Source of the DNA: Paenibacillus solanacearum
GTDB lineage: Bacteria; Bacillota; Bacilli; Paenibacillales; NBRC-103111
DNA: 64,000 bases
Direction: 5' to 3'
Assembly: GCF_910593845.1 (NCBI RefSeq)
Contig: NZ_CAJVAS010000025.1
Coordinates: 29,009-93,008 of the forward strand
The translations under genes were made by a program, and so were the position numbers. This document shows positions 53,107 through 62,050 of the stretch, one piece after another. Position 1 is the stretch's first letter, and every line of letters starts with the position of its first letter. The notes below the pieces were generated by a model, which was given only the letters and a program-made list of their open reading frames with translations, had not been told where the DNA came from and did no database searches.

Positions 53107-53592
53107 TCACGATGACAGCATGTTGTCGACCTGCGCCTTCATCGCGGCGACGACTGTTTTCTTGTAGCGGAGCGCCATGAAGAGCAGTTTGATTTGCTTT
53201 GTGCGCGACAGTTGGGAAAAGCGCGGCTCCTGCCGGATGAACATGCGGACAATATTCCAGCTTGCCGGCTCCAGCTCGCGGACGGCATCAGCCGGTACCA
53301 GCTGCAGCAGACGGCTTGCGGCGCCCGGCAGAAACGGAAGCTTCGAAGCGGCGGTCTCTTTGTGCGTATCGACCAGGCAGGGCGCGTGCTTTCGATTCGT
53401 ATGTTTCGTCAAATATTCGTATCGGTCGTGTCCGCTGATGACGATATAGCTGCCTTTGCGGTTTTTTCGGACGGCGAGCATGTGCATGCAGTCCCACATC
53501 CGCTTCCGTATATTTTTGATATGCGCGGTCAGCGGAATGGGCGAATCGGCTTTGATCTGGTGCAGAGGTATATACTGTACGGTAAATTTCAT
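53107..53592 (-). CDS. ParB-like-domain protein of unknown function
   Basis: 161 residues from ATG 53592 (AAGGAGAGG upstream; ATG 53598 is too close). The N-terminal segment VQYIPLHQIKADSP and the later VISGHDRYEYL resemble the first strands and box II of ParB/sulfiredoxin-fold domains. The C-terminal half is helical and basic. Without a DNA-binding HTH it is not a classical partition protein. Such short ParB-like proteins occur in Paenibacillus near spore and stress genes; function unknown. Confidence 0.6.
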   Translation of the reverse strand: MKFTVQYIPLHQIKADSPIPLTAHIKNIRKRMWDCMHMLAVRKNRKGSYIVISGHDRYEYLTKHTNRKHAPCLVDTHKETAASKLPFLPGAASRLLQLVPADAVRELEPASWNIVRMFIRQEPRFSQLSRTKQIKLLFMALRYKKTVVAAMKAQVDNMLSS

Positions 53593-53673
53593 ATACATCC
53601 TCTCCTTATTAGGTCAATGTATGTGATGCACTCATTGTCCTATGTGCATAAAATATAGGGGAGGTGTCGAAAA

Positions 53674-54390
53674 ATGGCTAAAGGATTCGACTGTTCAACC
53701 CCTTTGACGGCAGAAACGGCTGCGCTGTTCGCTGCCGACGGTTACTCCTTCGTCTGCCGATACCTCGTGCCGTCGGGGTGGAAGCGGCTTACCGCTGAGG
53801 AGGCGGCAGTCATTAGCGAAGCGGGCCTCAACATCGTATCCGTCTTCGAAACGACGGCGAATCGTCCGCTTGGCGGACGGTCGGCGGGCCTGGCCGACGG
53901 CGCGACAGCTGCTCAAACCGCTTACAGCATCGGCCAGCCGCCGGGCAGCACGATATATTTTGCCGTCGATTTTGACGCGACCTCGAACCAAATGCAGACA
54001 GTCATCGACTATATTCGGGCGGCGAGCGAAGCGACCCCCGATTTTAACACGGGAGTATACGGCTCTTATGCCGTCGTCGAAGCGGTCAGCGCCAGCGGCG
54101 CGTGTTCGCGATTTTGGCAAACGTACGCATGGAGCAGCGGCAAGCTGTCCGGCGCCGCTCACCTGTATCAGTACCGGAACAACGTCCAGGCCAACGGCAT
54201 TACGATCGATCTGGACGAATCATACGGAAATGAAGGATGGTGGAATCTGATGGCGGAGCCTTTAGCGGTAGAAGACGCAAACCAGCTGATCGAGATTTTG
54301 AAGGGGCTGTATAACGCGGGGATCGGGCAGGATGAGGCGCACCGGCTGGCCAATGCACTGCGCCGCGCGTCCGGACAGCCGGAAGAGTAA
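53674..54390 (+). CDS. DUF1906 (Rv2525c-like, GH25-fold) protein
   Basis: 238 residues. The start GFDCSTPLTAETAALFAADGYSFVCRYL (core GFDCSTPL), the IYFAVDFDATSNQ segment near residue 90 and the IDLDESYGNEGWW end near residue 180 define the DUF1906 glycoside-hydrolase-like fold. Asp residues in FDCS and VDFD match the acidic cleft of GH25-like proteins that act on peptidoglycan. No signal peptide is seen, as in spore or cell-associated members. A short helical tail (about 195-238) follows the domain. A role in wall or spore cortex turnover is inferred. Confidence 0.82.
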   Translation: MAKGFDCSTPLTAETAALFAADGYSFVCRYLVPSGWKRLTAEEAAVISEAGLNIVSVFETTANRPLGGRSAGLADGATAAQTAYSIGQPPGSTIYFAVDFDATSNQMQTVIDYIRAASEATPDFNTGVYGSYAVVEAVSASGACSRFWQTYAWSSGKLSGAAHLYQYRNNVQANGITIDLDESYGNEGWWNLMAEPLAVEDANQLIEILKGLYNAGIGQDEAHRLANALRRASGQPEE

Positions 54391-54481
54391 AGCACTGAGC
54401 GTGCGGCAGAGGGCAGGCTGACAGCAAGCAGCCGGCATGTGGAATGGAGAAAGGTTAACGTACAGGTCAGGGGGAGAAGGG

Positions 54482-54505
54482 GGCCGCAGCGATGCGGCCT
54501 TTTTT
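54482..54505 (+). terminator. Terminator after the DUF1906 gene
   Basis: GGCCGC-AGCGAT-GCGGCC followed by TTTTTT. Confidence 0.85.
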
Positions 54506-54550
54506 CTGCGAAATTTGCGGACGAGCACTCTCCCTTTATTTTCTGAATAT

Positions 54551-54581
54551 GTTTGAAAATGTGCGTTTTATATGGTAAAGT
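54551..54581 (+). promoter_or_regulatory. Promoter/operator 1 of the DeoR lyase regulon
   Basis: TTGAAA (54553-54558), 17 bp, TAAAGT (54576-54581). The 31-bp stretch matches the element at 57112-57142 at 25 of 31 positions, including the spacer, so a regulator site probably overlaps the promoter. Confidence 0.7.
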
Positions 54582-54658
54582 AAGGATGGTGAGAACGGCG
54601 CTGTCTGTCGGTTCGCACACATGCGAATGGAAGCGTGTACATGAAACGTTCATCCGCT

Positions 54659-54672
54659 TGTAAGCGTACACA
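54659..54672 (+). promoter_or_regulatory. cre-like CcpA site
   Basis: TGTAAGCGTACACA matches the cre consensus at 13 of 14 positions (position 10 differs). It lies about 80 bp downstream of the -10 box, a road-block position. Confidence 0.6.
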
Positions 54673-54816
54673 TGGGCGGTCGGCACAGCATTGGCTAAAG
54701 CCGCAACGCAGGGGCGAACAGTCGGCTGAGTGAGTTCAGGCTCAGAAAGCGACCAGGCCGCACACTGCAGGTGTACTCACCTGAGGTTCATTACTTAGAA
54801 AGATGGAGGGGTTCAG

Positions 54817-56160
54817 ATGAAGGCTAAACAGATGGTTGGGTCATTGGTTGTGCTGTCGATGCTCGGCTCTACGCTGGCCGCGTGCAGCAAGGAGGCGGCG
54901 CCGCCCGCCAAATCGAACGTGCCGTCCGAGGCGGATTTGCTCAAAGAACCGGTCACGCTCGTCTTCAAGTCGCAATTCGACGACAATATGGAAAAGTTCA
55001 ACGAACGGTACGGGGACCGGATTCGTGCGAAATTTCCCAATGTCACCGTCAAGTTTTTACCGCGCGAGAAAGACCTCGATATTCGCGAGCTGGTAGCGGC
55101 CGGTACGTATCCGGACATTATGTACGGCAATACGTCGCAGATCGACCAGTTTCTGGTTGAGACCGGCTTGGCTTACGATATGACCGAACTGATCAAAAAA
55201 TATAATTACGATTTGAACCGATTCGAACCTGCGCTGCTCGACAACCTTAGAAATGTAAGCGCTCCCGGAACGCTTTACGGACTGCCTATGCCATGGGGCG
55301 GGGCGCAGCTGTTGTATTATAACAAAGCGCTGTTTGACCGGTTCGGCGTGCCGTATCCGAAAGACGGCATGACATGGGACGAAACGTACGAGCTGGCGAA
55401 AAAAGTGACAAGAGTGAACGGCGATGAAACGTATCGCGGCTTCAGCTCGTTCATCAGCGCCGTGCTGCGGGATAACCAGCTGTCGCTGCCGTACCTCGAT
55501 CCGAAAGCGGATAAAATGGCCGATAACGAGAAGTGGAAGCGGCTGTTCACGAATTTATCGAGATTTTATGAAATTACGGGCAACAACCGCGATACGAAGA
55601 ACCGTTCGCAAAACACGGAGTCTCAAGCGTTCGAAAAAGGCAACGTCGCGATGCAGATCAATCAGTTCAATAAATTCCCTGCGTTCCCGCCGAACCTCGA
55701 TTGGGATATGGCGTCCATTCCGATATTCGCAGACGGCCCGAAGGTCGGCAGCCAAGCCGCTTCCAACTATTGGTTCATTACGAAAACGAACCAGCACAAA
55801 GACATTTCGTTCCAGATCATCAAGTACTTGCTCTCCGACGAATTGCAGTTGGAAGCCGCCAAGTCGGATGCCACGCTGCCATCGTTGAAGCTGGGCAGCG
55901 TCAACCTCGAAGTGCTCGGCCAGAACGTGCCGGCGCTCAAAGGAAAGCATACGAAGGCGGTGTATTACTACGCGCCTGCTCCAGCTATGCCAAGACGTGA
56001 GGCGAACTTGCCCGGAGCGGACCCGAACGTGCTGAAAACGACGATGGAGGAAGCGTTCAACCGCGTCGTTATCGACAAGCTGGACGTCAACTCCGCGCTG
56101 CGGGAAGCTTCCGAGAAGTTCGACAAGGCGGCCGCGGAGAAGAAGAACAGCTCCAAATAA
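54817..56160 (+). CDS. Extracellular solute-binding lipoprotein, paralogue C without permeases
   Basis: 447 residues behind ATGGAGGGG, with lipobox LAAC at Cys23. It shares DRFGVPYPKDGMTW and DETYELAKK with paralogue B and the first with paralogue A. It has its own regulated promoter, which matches that of the lyase genes on the other side of the DeoR gene, so it should capture products of those lyases. No permease is nearby. A terminator follows. Confidence 0.9.
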   Translation: MKAKQMVGSLVVLSMLGSTLAACSKEAAPPAKSNVPSEADLLKEPVTLVFKSQFDDNMEKFNERYGDRIRAKFPNVTVKFLPREKDLDIRELVAAGTYPDIMYGNTSQIDQFLVETGLAYDMTELIKKYNYDLNRFEPALLDNLRNVSAPGTLYGLPMPWGGAQLLYYNKALFDRFGVPYPKDGMTWDETYELAKKVTRVNGDETYRGFSSFISAVLRDNQLSLPYLDPKADKMADNEKWKRLFTNLSRFYEITGNNRDTKNRSQNTESQAFEKGNVAMQINQFNKFPAFPPNLDWDMASIPIFADGPKVGSQAASNYWFITKTNQHKDISFQIIKYLLSDELQLEAAKSDATLPSLKLGSVNLEVLGQNVPALKGKHTKAVYYYAPAPAMPRREANLPGADPNVLKTTMEEAFNRVVIDKLDVNSALREASEKFDKAAAEKKNSSK

Positions 56161-56176
56161 TCGGCAGCGACAAAAG

Positions 56177-56216
56177 GAAGAGGGTGTCCCGGTACACGGA
56201 TCACCCTCTTCTTGTT
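56177..56216 (+). terminator. Terminator after binding-protein paralogue C
   Basis: GAAGAGGGTG (56177-56186) pairs with CACCCTCTTC (56202-56211), followed by TTGTT. The stem is strong and the T tract moderate. Confidence 0.7.
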
Positions 56217-56292
56217 CGCAGTCGGCTGCAGGTACCCCGGCTGAGCCGGATGAGCAAGGCGCGCAGCGAGCGAACGTTTCGTCCGTACGGCG

Positions 56293-57057
56293 TCATCGCT
56301 CGGCCCGCACGACTTGGATGCCCCGCTGTTCGATTTGCTCCGCCATCGCGCTGCTCGTATCGGCGTCGGTAATGAGCATATGGATTTCCTCCAGCGCGGC
56401 GAACGATACGAGCGCGGTGCGGTCGAACTTGGAGTGGTCGGCGAGCAGCACCACTTTTCTGGAGGCTTTCATCATCCGCTTCTTCAGCTCGGCTTCCTCG
56501 CGGTGGAAGATCGATAAGCCGCGCTGCAGGTCGATGCCGGTACAGCCGAGAAAGGCGATGTCCACATTAAGCTCGTCCATCATCTGGATGGCACTCGGCC
56601 CGATGATCGTATAGGTGCCTTTACGGCGGTAGCCGCCGAGGACACACAGCTCGATCTGATGGCTGGCAGCGAGCATGTCGGCGATTTTCGTATCGTTCGT
56701 CACGACGGTCAGCTCGCGGTCCTTAATCAATGAAGCAAGTTCCAATGTCGTGGAGCCGGCGTCCAGCAGCACGATTTGCCCGTCCTCAATGAGACGCGCC
56801 GCTTCCATGGCGATTTGTTCCTTTTCCGGCCGCTGGCGGACGCGCCGCTTCAGAATCGGCAGCATCGAGTCGTCATGCTCGACGAGGACGGCGCCGCCGT
56901 GCACGCGCTTGAGGATGCCGCGCTGCTCCAGTTTCTCCAGATCCTCGCGTATCGTTTTCTCTGTGACCTGGAACGATTTGCTGATATCGGATACTTTGAC
57001 CGAACCTGTCTCATTCAACGCTTCGATAATTTTGGCGTGCCTGATTTCCGGTAACAT
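56293..57057 (-). CDS. DeoR-family transcriptional regulator
   Basis: 254 residues from ATG 57057. The N-terminal DeoR HTH reads GSVKVSDISKSFQVTEKTIRED (core FQVTEKTIREDL), and the C-terminal sugar-phosphate sensor has LDAGSTTLEL, VVTNDTKIA and HSKFDRTALVSFA, all typical. DeoR proteins repress sugar genes until a phosphorylated sugar binds. It is divergent from the lyase operon and 133 bp from the binding-protein gene; the shared promoter/operator elements at 54551 and 57112 are its likely targets. Confidence 0.9.
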   Translation of the reverse strand: MLPEIRHAKIIEALNETGSVKVSDISKSFQVTEKTIREDLEKLEQRGILKRVHGGAVLVEHDDSMLPILKRRVRQRPEKEQIAMEAARLIEDGQIVLLDAGSTTLELASLIKDRELTVVTNDTKIADMLAASHQIELCVLGGYRRKGTYTIIGPSAIQMMDELNVDIAFLGCTGIDLQRGLSIFHREEAELKKRMMKASRKVVLLADHSKFDRTALVSFAALEEIHMLITDADTSSAMAEQIEQRGIQVVRAER

Positions 57058-57101
57058 GATTCACCCACTTGATCTATGTTTTATGCCCGATTTCCGTAAA
57101 G

Positions 57102-57142
57102 GTACGAAAAAGTTTGAAAAAGTACGTTTAATATGTTAATTT
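57102..57142. promoter_or_regulatory. Promoter/operator 2 of the DeoR lyase regulon
   Basis: GTACGAAAAA, GTTTGAAAAA and GTACGTTTAA follow each other with a 10-bp period (57102-57131). TTGAAA (57114-57119), 17 bp, TAATTT (57137-57142) gives a promoter toward the lyase gene, and TATAAT follows at 57143-57148. The region 57112-57142 matches the element at 54551. Confidence 0.65.
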
Positions 57143-57214
57143 TATAATGAACAATTCAAGTATAGCAAGGATTTGTTGTAAAATCGAATATTTTGCAGCG
57201 ATGGGAGGGCTTAT

Positions 57215-58378
57215 ATGGGGTTCGTTTTCGTAGATAAGCCATTCGTGAGCGACATGCTGCTCCGGATGAATCGGGCGGAAGGCGCATGGCGCGGCATCCG
57301 GCGCGATCTGGCGGAACAAGCGGATGAAGCGATGGGCAAAGGTCCATGGAGCGTGACGTTTTTCGACAGCATCGCACCGAGCGGCAATCCGCACGACTAC
57401 TACAGTGAGGCGCCGTACTGGTGGCCGAATCCGGAAAACCCGCAAGGTCCATACATTCGGAAAGACGGCGTCACGCGGCATGACCGGTTCATGGGCCATC
57501 GGCACGCGTTCGACGAGCTGGCGAACGCGCTGCAGACGCTGTGCTATGCCGGCTACTATTTGCAGGAACCGCGCTATATGGCGCGCGCGGCGGAGCTGCT
57601 GCGGGTATGGTTTCTCGATCCGGACACTCGGATGAATCCGCATATCGAGTACGGCGAAGCGATTCACGGGATATGTACGGGCCGCGCGGCGGGCGTTATC
57701 GTACTGCGGCAGCTGGACCGGATCGTCCATGCGCTCGGGTTTCTGGAAGAGCAGGGCGGATGGCAGGCGGAATTGCACGGAATGCGCGAATGGCTGTCGC
57801 AGCTTCTGACCTGGCTCACGACGAGCGATATCGGGGTGAAGGAAAGCCGCTCCGGCAATAATCATGCAATGTGGTGGACGACGCATGTTGCTGCGTATGC
57901 CGCTTTTGTCGGGGACGAGGCGAAGCTGAAGCTGGCGTTCGATCATTTCAAGCAGGTGATCCTGCCGGGGCAGGTAGCTGCCGACGGAAGCCTGCCAAGG
58001 GAGCTGGAACGTACGCGTTCGTTCCATTATACGATGTTTCACCTCGATGCATCGGCCTTATTATGCGAAATCGCTCATCATCAGGGCGTCGATTTGTGGA
58101 ACTACGCCACGGCGGAGGGCCAAAGCCTCAGGAGCGCGATCCAATTCGTCATTCCGTTTCTGAATAATCCGTACTTGTGGCGGTGGCCGCAGATCGACGG
58201 GGAAATCCCGGATGAGCATTTGTCCATGCAGCTCGCTTCGCTACGGCTTGATATGTCCGAGTGCAACCGCGTGAACATCAAGCGGCGGGGAGACGGCAAA
58301 TGGCTGAAGGAGCGCGAGGAAGTGCTGGGGCCGCTTGTGTTTATGCCGGGACATCCGCTGCATACGGCGCTTACGTAA
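57215..58378 (+). CDS. Alginate-lyase-family protein (PF05426 type)
   Basis: 387 residues behind GATGGGAGGG. Family signatures: SIAPSGNPHDYYSEAPYWWPNP (core DYYSEAPYWWP) near residue 55, RHAFDEL near 93, NNHAMWW near 215, and YTMFHLDA near 270. The (alpha/alpha)6 barrel lyases of this family cut alginate or related uronate polymers by beta-elimination. No signal peptide is present, so it may act on imported oligosaccharides. It is followed by an SDR gene (47-bp gap), fitting reduction of the resulting keto-sugar acid. Confidence 0.82.
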   Translation: MGFVFVDKPFVSDMLLRMNRAEGAWRGIRRDLAEQADEAMGKGPWSVTFFDSIAPSGNPHDYYSEAPYWWPNPENPQGPYIRKDGVTRHDRFMGHRHAFDELANALQTLCYAGYYLQEPRYMARAAELLRVWFLDPDTRMNPHIEYGEAIHGICTGRAAGVIVLRQLDRIVHALGFLEEQGGWQAELHGMREWLSQLLTWLTTSDIGVKESRSGNNHAMWWTTHVAAYAAFVGDEAKLKLAFDHFKQVILPGQVAADGSLPRELERTRSFHYTMFHLDASALLCEIAHHQGVDLWNYATAEGQSLRSAIQFVIPFLNNPYLWRWPQIDGEIPDEHLSMQLASLRLDMSECNRVNIKRRGDGKWLKEREEVLGPLVFMPGHPLHTALT

Positions 58379-58425
58379 GGAATGATTACATCATACTACA
58401 TCATAATGATAGGGGAAGATAAACG

Positions 58426-59193
58426 ATGAAAATCGATTTGACGAATCAAGTTGCTTTAGTGACAGGATCTAGCGGCGGTATTGGGAGAGCGATCGCCATC
58501 GAGCTCGCCGCTTGCGGCGCGAAGGTGATCGTGCATTACTTGAGCAATCGCGACGGTGCGGAAGAAACCGCTGGGGCGATCCGGCAAGCGGGCGGCGAAG
58601 CGGCTGTCATTCAAGCGGACGTTACCGATCTCGAACAAATCGAGTCGCTCGTCAAGCAGTCGGAGCAAGCGTTCGGCAGTGGTATCGACATTCTGGTCAA
58701 CAACGCCGGCAATCTGATCGAACGCCGTACGATTGAAGAGATGACGATGGATCTGTACCGCAGCATCCTTGACGTGAACCTGACTTCGGCTGTGTTCGTC
58801 ACAAAAGCGGTCATTCCAGGCATGAAAGCGAAGGGCGGCGGCGCGATCCTCAACCTGAGCTCGCTTGCGGCGCATAACGGCGGCGGTCCCGGCTCCAGCA
58901 TTTATGCGGCATCGAAAGGCGCCATCCTCACATTGACCAAAAGCATGGCCAAGGAGCTGGCAGCGTACGGCATCCGCGCGAACTGCCTGTCTCCCGGCTT
59001 CATCGAAGAGACAAAATTCCATTCGACGTTCACGTCGGCCGAAGCCCGCAAAGCGACAATCGCCGGCATTCCGCTCGGACGCGGCGGCGTACCGCAAGAC
59101 ATTACGGGTATCGCGGCGTTCCTCGTCTCCTCGCACAGCTCGTTCATTACGGGCGAAACGATCGAAATTAACGGCGGCGCCTTCATGAGATAA
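58426..59193 (+). CDS. SDR-family oxidoreductase
   Basis: 255 residues behind AGGGGAAG. Cofactor motif TGSSGGIG (residues 13-20), NNAG near 91, catalytic Ser in LNLSSLA near 144 and YAASKG (Tyr/Lys) near 157-161 make a complete classical SDR. A basic residue after the second strand (YLSNRDGAEET) suggests NADP use. Between a lyase and a heparinase gene it may reduce 4-deoxy-5-ketouronate (DEH-type), as in alginate pathways. FabG or gluconate dehydrogenase-like roles are alternatives. Confidence 0.85.
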   Translation: MKIDLTNQVALVTGSSGGIGRAIAIELAACGAKVIVHYLSNRDGAEETAGAIRQAGGEAAVIQADVTDLEQIESLVKQSEQAFGSGIDILVNNAGNLIERRTIEEMTMDLYRSILDVNLTSAVFVTKAVIPGMKAKGGGAILNLSSLAAHNGGGPGSSIYAASKGAILTLTKSMAKELAAYGIRANCLSPGFIEETKFHSTFTSAEARKATIAGIPLGRGGVPQDITGIAAFLVSSHSSFITGETIEINGGAFMR

Positions 59194-59224
59194 ATTTTGT
59201 TCGCAAAGGGTAGGAGATCATGCG

Positions 59225-61804
59225 GTGAACGTATTGAAAACGGCCGTTGCCACACTATGTATGATTGCACTTCTCTCGACCGTTTCGACACCGGCGCATG
59301 TTCATTCGGCCGAACCGGTCAAACGTCCGGATTATACGAGCTACAGCGGCATTACCGTTCCGGCCGAGCCGGTGCTTCCGAAGACGGAAGCGCATCCGAA
59401 GCTGTGGTTCGACCAAGCGCAAGTCAAGACGATGTACGATAAACGCAGCGCCGACGCCTATGCCAAGTCGCTGTGGGATCATATTGCGATAAGTCCTTAT
59501 ACCACGATGAATCTTCCTGCCGCTCCGGGGTCCTGCAAGGACCCCGGTCTTCATAATTATTATGGAACGGTGGCGCGGATTGCCAAGTACAGCGCGTTCC
59601 TGTACGTCATGACGGGCTCGGAGCCGCATCGCGAGCGGGCCGTAGCTGCTTTGCAGCAGGCTTATGACGGACCGATCTACGCTTGCGATCCGACGGAGGA
59701 CGGGAGCGAAGTGGATGAGACGTATCGCGGCAGCTGGGCGCAGCATTTCGCAGCGGCATATGATTGGATCCAGCCCTCGATCGCGGGTACTGAGACGGAT
59801 ACAGCCATCCGCGCAAGATTGAAGAACGAAGCGGAGGCGCTGTTTGCCAATCTGGAGAAATGGTCGCCGCGGCCGCATAATCATTTGTCCAAGCCGGCAT
59901 GGGGACTCGGGACGCTGGCGCTGACGCTATCCGGTGAGCCGGAAGCGGGAGCGTGGCTGCGCAAGGCGCTGCAGGCGGTTAACGCGAACACCAACTATTT
60001 TTTCAGCTCGGACGGCATTTATCGCGAAGGCGCTTTCTATTACATATATTCTCATATCAATATGGTGCCGTTTCTTTACCATTACGCCAACGTTTCCGGC
60101 GTCGATCTGTTCTCTGCATATAAACCGGCATTTCTATGGGAGTTTTATTCCGCCAACAACAAGGGCTGGCTGCCGACGTTCGAGGATACGTTCCTGCGGC
60201 ATAATATGCTCGTGATGGTCGCCGGACGGTATATGGGGGAGCGTGATGTCAGCGAAGCGAACCCGGAGGCGCGGTGGGGGAATCTGTTCCAGTGGCGTTA
60301 CGCAAACGCGGACAAATCGCCGCAAGGCGGGGAATTCGGCAACAATACCGGAGCGTCCGAGGACGATTCGATCGACTTGGACAAATATTTGACCTATGCG
60401 CCGGAGGTCAAGCCGCTGCCTCCGACAGGCACAGCCACGACGTTCCTGAACGAGGGCGGGCAGTCGTTTTTCCGCAACCACTGGAACGCGAACGATCCGA
60501 GCTCGAGGTATCTCGCCTTCCACGGCGTAGCGGAGACGGATAACCATAACCATTTCGATACGCTGAGCTTTACCATCCACGCGGAAAATCAGCTGATGGC
60601 TTCGGCGCCGGGCTATTCCAAATCCGGGTACGGCGACGCGATTAGGCGTTCGTGGTACCGCACCGCCGCCGCGCAAAATACAGTGACGCTCGACGGCAGC
60701 TGGCCGGTGGATATGGCGATGAATGCGACGCCGGTTTCGCGCTACGGCATCGATACCGATTTTTTCGATTTTCAGCAAAAAGAAGCGCGCTTCCTTCGGC
60801 AAACGAATGATCCCAAGGCCAGCGAAAATCCGCTGCTGTTCCCGCCGGATGAAGAAAGCACCGGATCTATTTCACGTGCGGTGGCGTTTCCGGGACAACA
60901 ATATTTTGTCGTCACCGATCAGTTGAAAGCGAAAGACGGCAAGCCGCATACGTTCGATCTGTACTTGCATGGCGGCCGGGGCACGATGAGCGGAAGCGGT
61001 AATCACCGGCTCTGGACGTACAAGAAGGACAAATACGGTGCAGAGGCGAAGTTCGCGGCGTGGATTTTTTCCGATAAAGCCGGTTTGACCGATGCCAAAG
61101 GCGACGTGACCTATATTAAAGGCGACGCCGCGCCTTTCGGTTATGTCAAAGCAACCGTCAACGCCGCTGCGGCGAATTACATGCAAGTCTTAATCCCGCT
61201 GTCGCCGGATGAAGCGCTGCCGGTGGTGACCGAGCTGAGCGATTCCGCCAGAGTCGGCGGTACGGTATTGAAAGACGGGATGCTTGACACGTATGTCCTT
61301 CAGCAGGGTACAGGCAGCGTATCGCTTGGGAAGCTGTCGCTGGCCGGAGAATTCGGCTATGTCCGGGATGGGGATGGCGGCGGGCTGAAGCAATGGGCCG
61401 TGAAACAAGCGACGACGGCCGATTACGACGGCAAGCGGTTGTTCGCCTCGTCCCGGCCGGTTACGATGACCGTCGATACGAGCCGCGCTTCGCAATACAA
61501 AGGCTACGTCTCCGGCGATTCCGGCGACGGACCGCTGGAGCTGGAACTTGCCGGTCCGGCCGGCCGTAAAGCGGTAAGCGCCACATTCAACGGAAGCCGG
61601 GTAGAGGCTGTGAACGGCAAAGGCTTCGTTCACCTGGCGGTAACGGGCGGCGGCGAGCTTGTTATCGATTACGGCGAGCCTGCGTTTCTGTCGCGGATCC
61701 CGGGCTGGGGGTACGGCGCTGCAGCTGTGCTGGGGCTGGCCGTCCTTCTGGGATTATCGCTGCTCGGCTTCCGCAGACGGAAGCGAGGGGGAAACGATCG
61801 CTGA
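59225..61804 (+). CDS. Membrane-anchored heparinase II/III-family lyase
   Basis: 859 residues from a GTG start (TAGGAGA upstream; the nearby ATG is followed by a stop). A signal peptide (about 1-28) precedes an (alpha/alpha) toroid (about 60-380). The heparinase II/III beta-domain contains HGVAETDNHNHFDTLSF (catalytic His near residue 440) and GDAIRRSWYRTAAAQNTV. The C-terminus is one membrane helix, WGYGAAAVLGLAVLLGLSLL, followed by FRRRKRGG, so the enzyme should be tethered outside the cell. It is probably the initial polymer-cutting enzyme of this regulon; the substrate is unknown. Confidence 0.87.
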   Translation: MNVLKTAVATLCMIALLSTVSTPAHVHSAEPVKRPDYTSYSGITVPAEPVLPKTEAHPKLWFDQAQVKTMYDKRSADAYAKSLWDHIAISPYTTMNLPAAPGSCKDPGLHNYYGTVARIAKYSAFLYVMTGSEPHRERAVAALQQAYDGPIYACDPTEDGSEVDETYRGSWAQHFAAAYDWIQPSIAGTETDTAIRARLKNEAEALFANLEKWSPRPHNHLSKPAWGLGTLALTLSGEPEAGAWLRKALQAVNANTNYFFSSDGIYREGAFYYIYSHINMVPFLYHYANVSGVDLFSAYKPAFLWEFYSANNKGWLPTFEDTFLRHNMLVMVAGRYMGERDVSEANPEARWGNLFQWRYANADKSPQGGEFGNNTGASEDDSIDLDKYLTYAPEVKPLPPTGTATTFLNEGGQSFFRNHWNANDPSSRYLAFHGVAETDNHNHFDTLSFTIHAENQLMASAPGYSKSGYGDAIRRSWYRTAAAQNTVTLDGSWPVDMAMNATPVSRYGIDTDFFDFQQKEARFLRQTNDPKASENPLLFPPDEESTGSISRAVAFPGQQYFVVTDQLKAKDGKPHTFDLYLHGGRGTMSGSGNHRLWTYKKDKYGAEAKFAAWIFSDKAGLTDAKGDVTYIKGDAAPFGYVKATVNAAAANYMQVLIPLSPDEALPVVTELSDSARVGGTVLKDGMLDTYVLQQGTGSVSLGKLSLAGEFGYVRDGDGGGLKQWAVKQATTADYDGKRLFASSRPVTMTVDTSRASQYKGYVSGDSGDGPLELELAGPAGRKAVSATFNGSRVEAVNGKGFVHLAVTGGGELVIDYGEPAFLSRIPGWGYGAAAVLGLAVLLGLSLLGFRRRKRGGNDR

Positions 61805-61908
61805 TAGCTGACGGCTGACCTCTGATCGCTGTCGCCTGCTGTGGCGGAGGGGTGAAGACATGCAGTGGATCTGGTCGTTTCGTGCGTTTGGAGTCAGCAG
61901 AATAGGAA

Positions 61909-61962
61909 AAGGCGATACCGCATGCTTCGGGATTCGAAGCAAGGCGGGGATCGCCTTTTTTT
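61909..61962 (+). terminator. Terminator after the heparinase gene
   Basis: AGGCGAT (61910-61916) pairs with ATCGCCT (61950-61956), with inner TGCTTCG/CGAAGCA, followed by TTTTTTT. Confidence 0.8.
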
Positions 61963-62050
61963 CTCTTGCTATATTGTCGATACGGGCCAGTAGTGCCCCG
62001 ATGGTTGCTGGAATGGGTGCTTATGCTTATGCTTGTACTGCCGGAGCTGC

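Larger units (their letters stand above)
54391..54816. other. Control region of the third orphan binding protein
   Basis: 426 bp holding a terminator for the DUF1906 gene, a promoter/operator, a cre-like site and a leader of about 230 bases with the inverted repeat GTGTAC/GTACAC around the cre site. No gene is seen. Confidence 0.6.
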
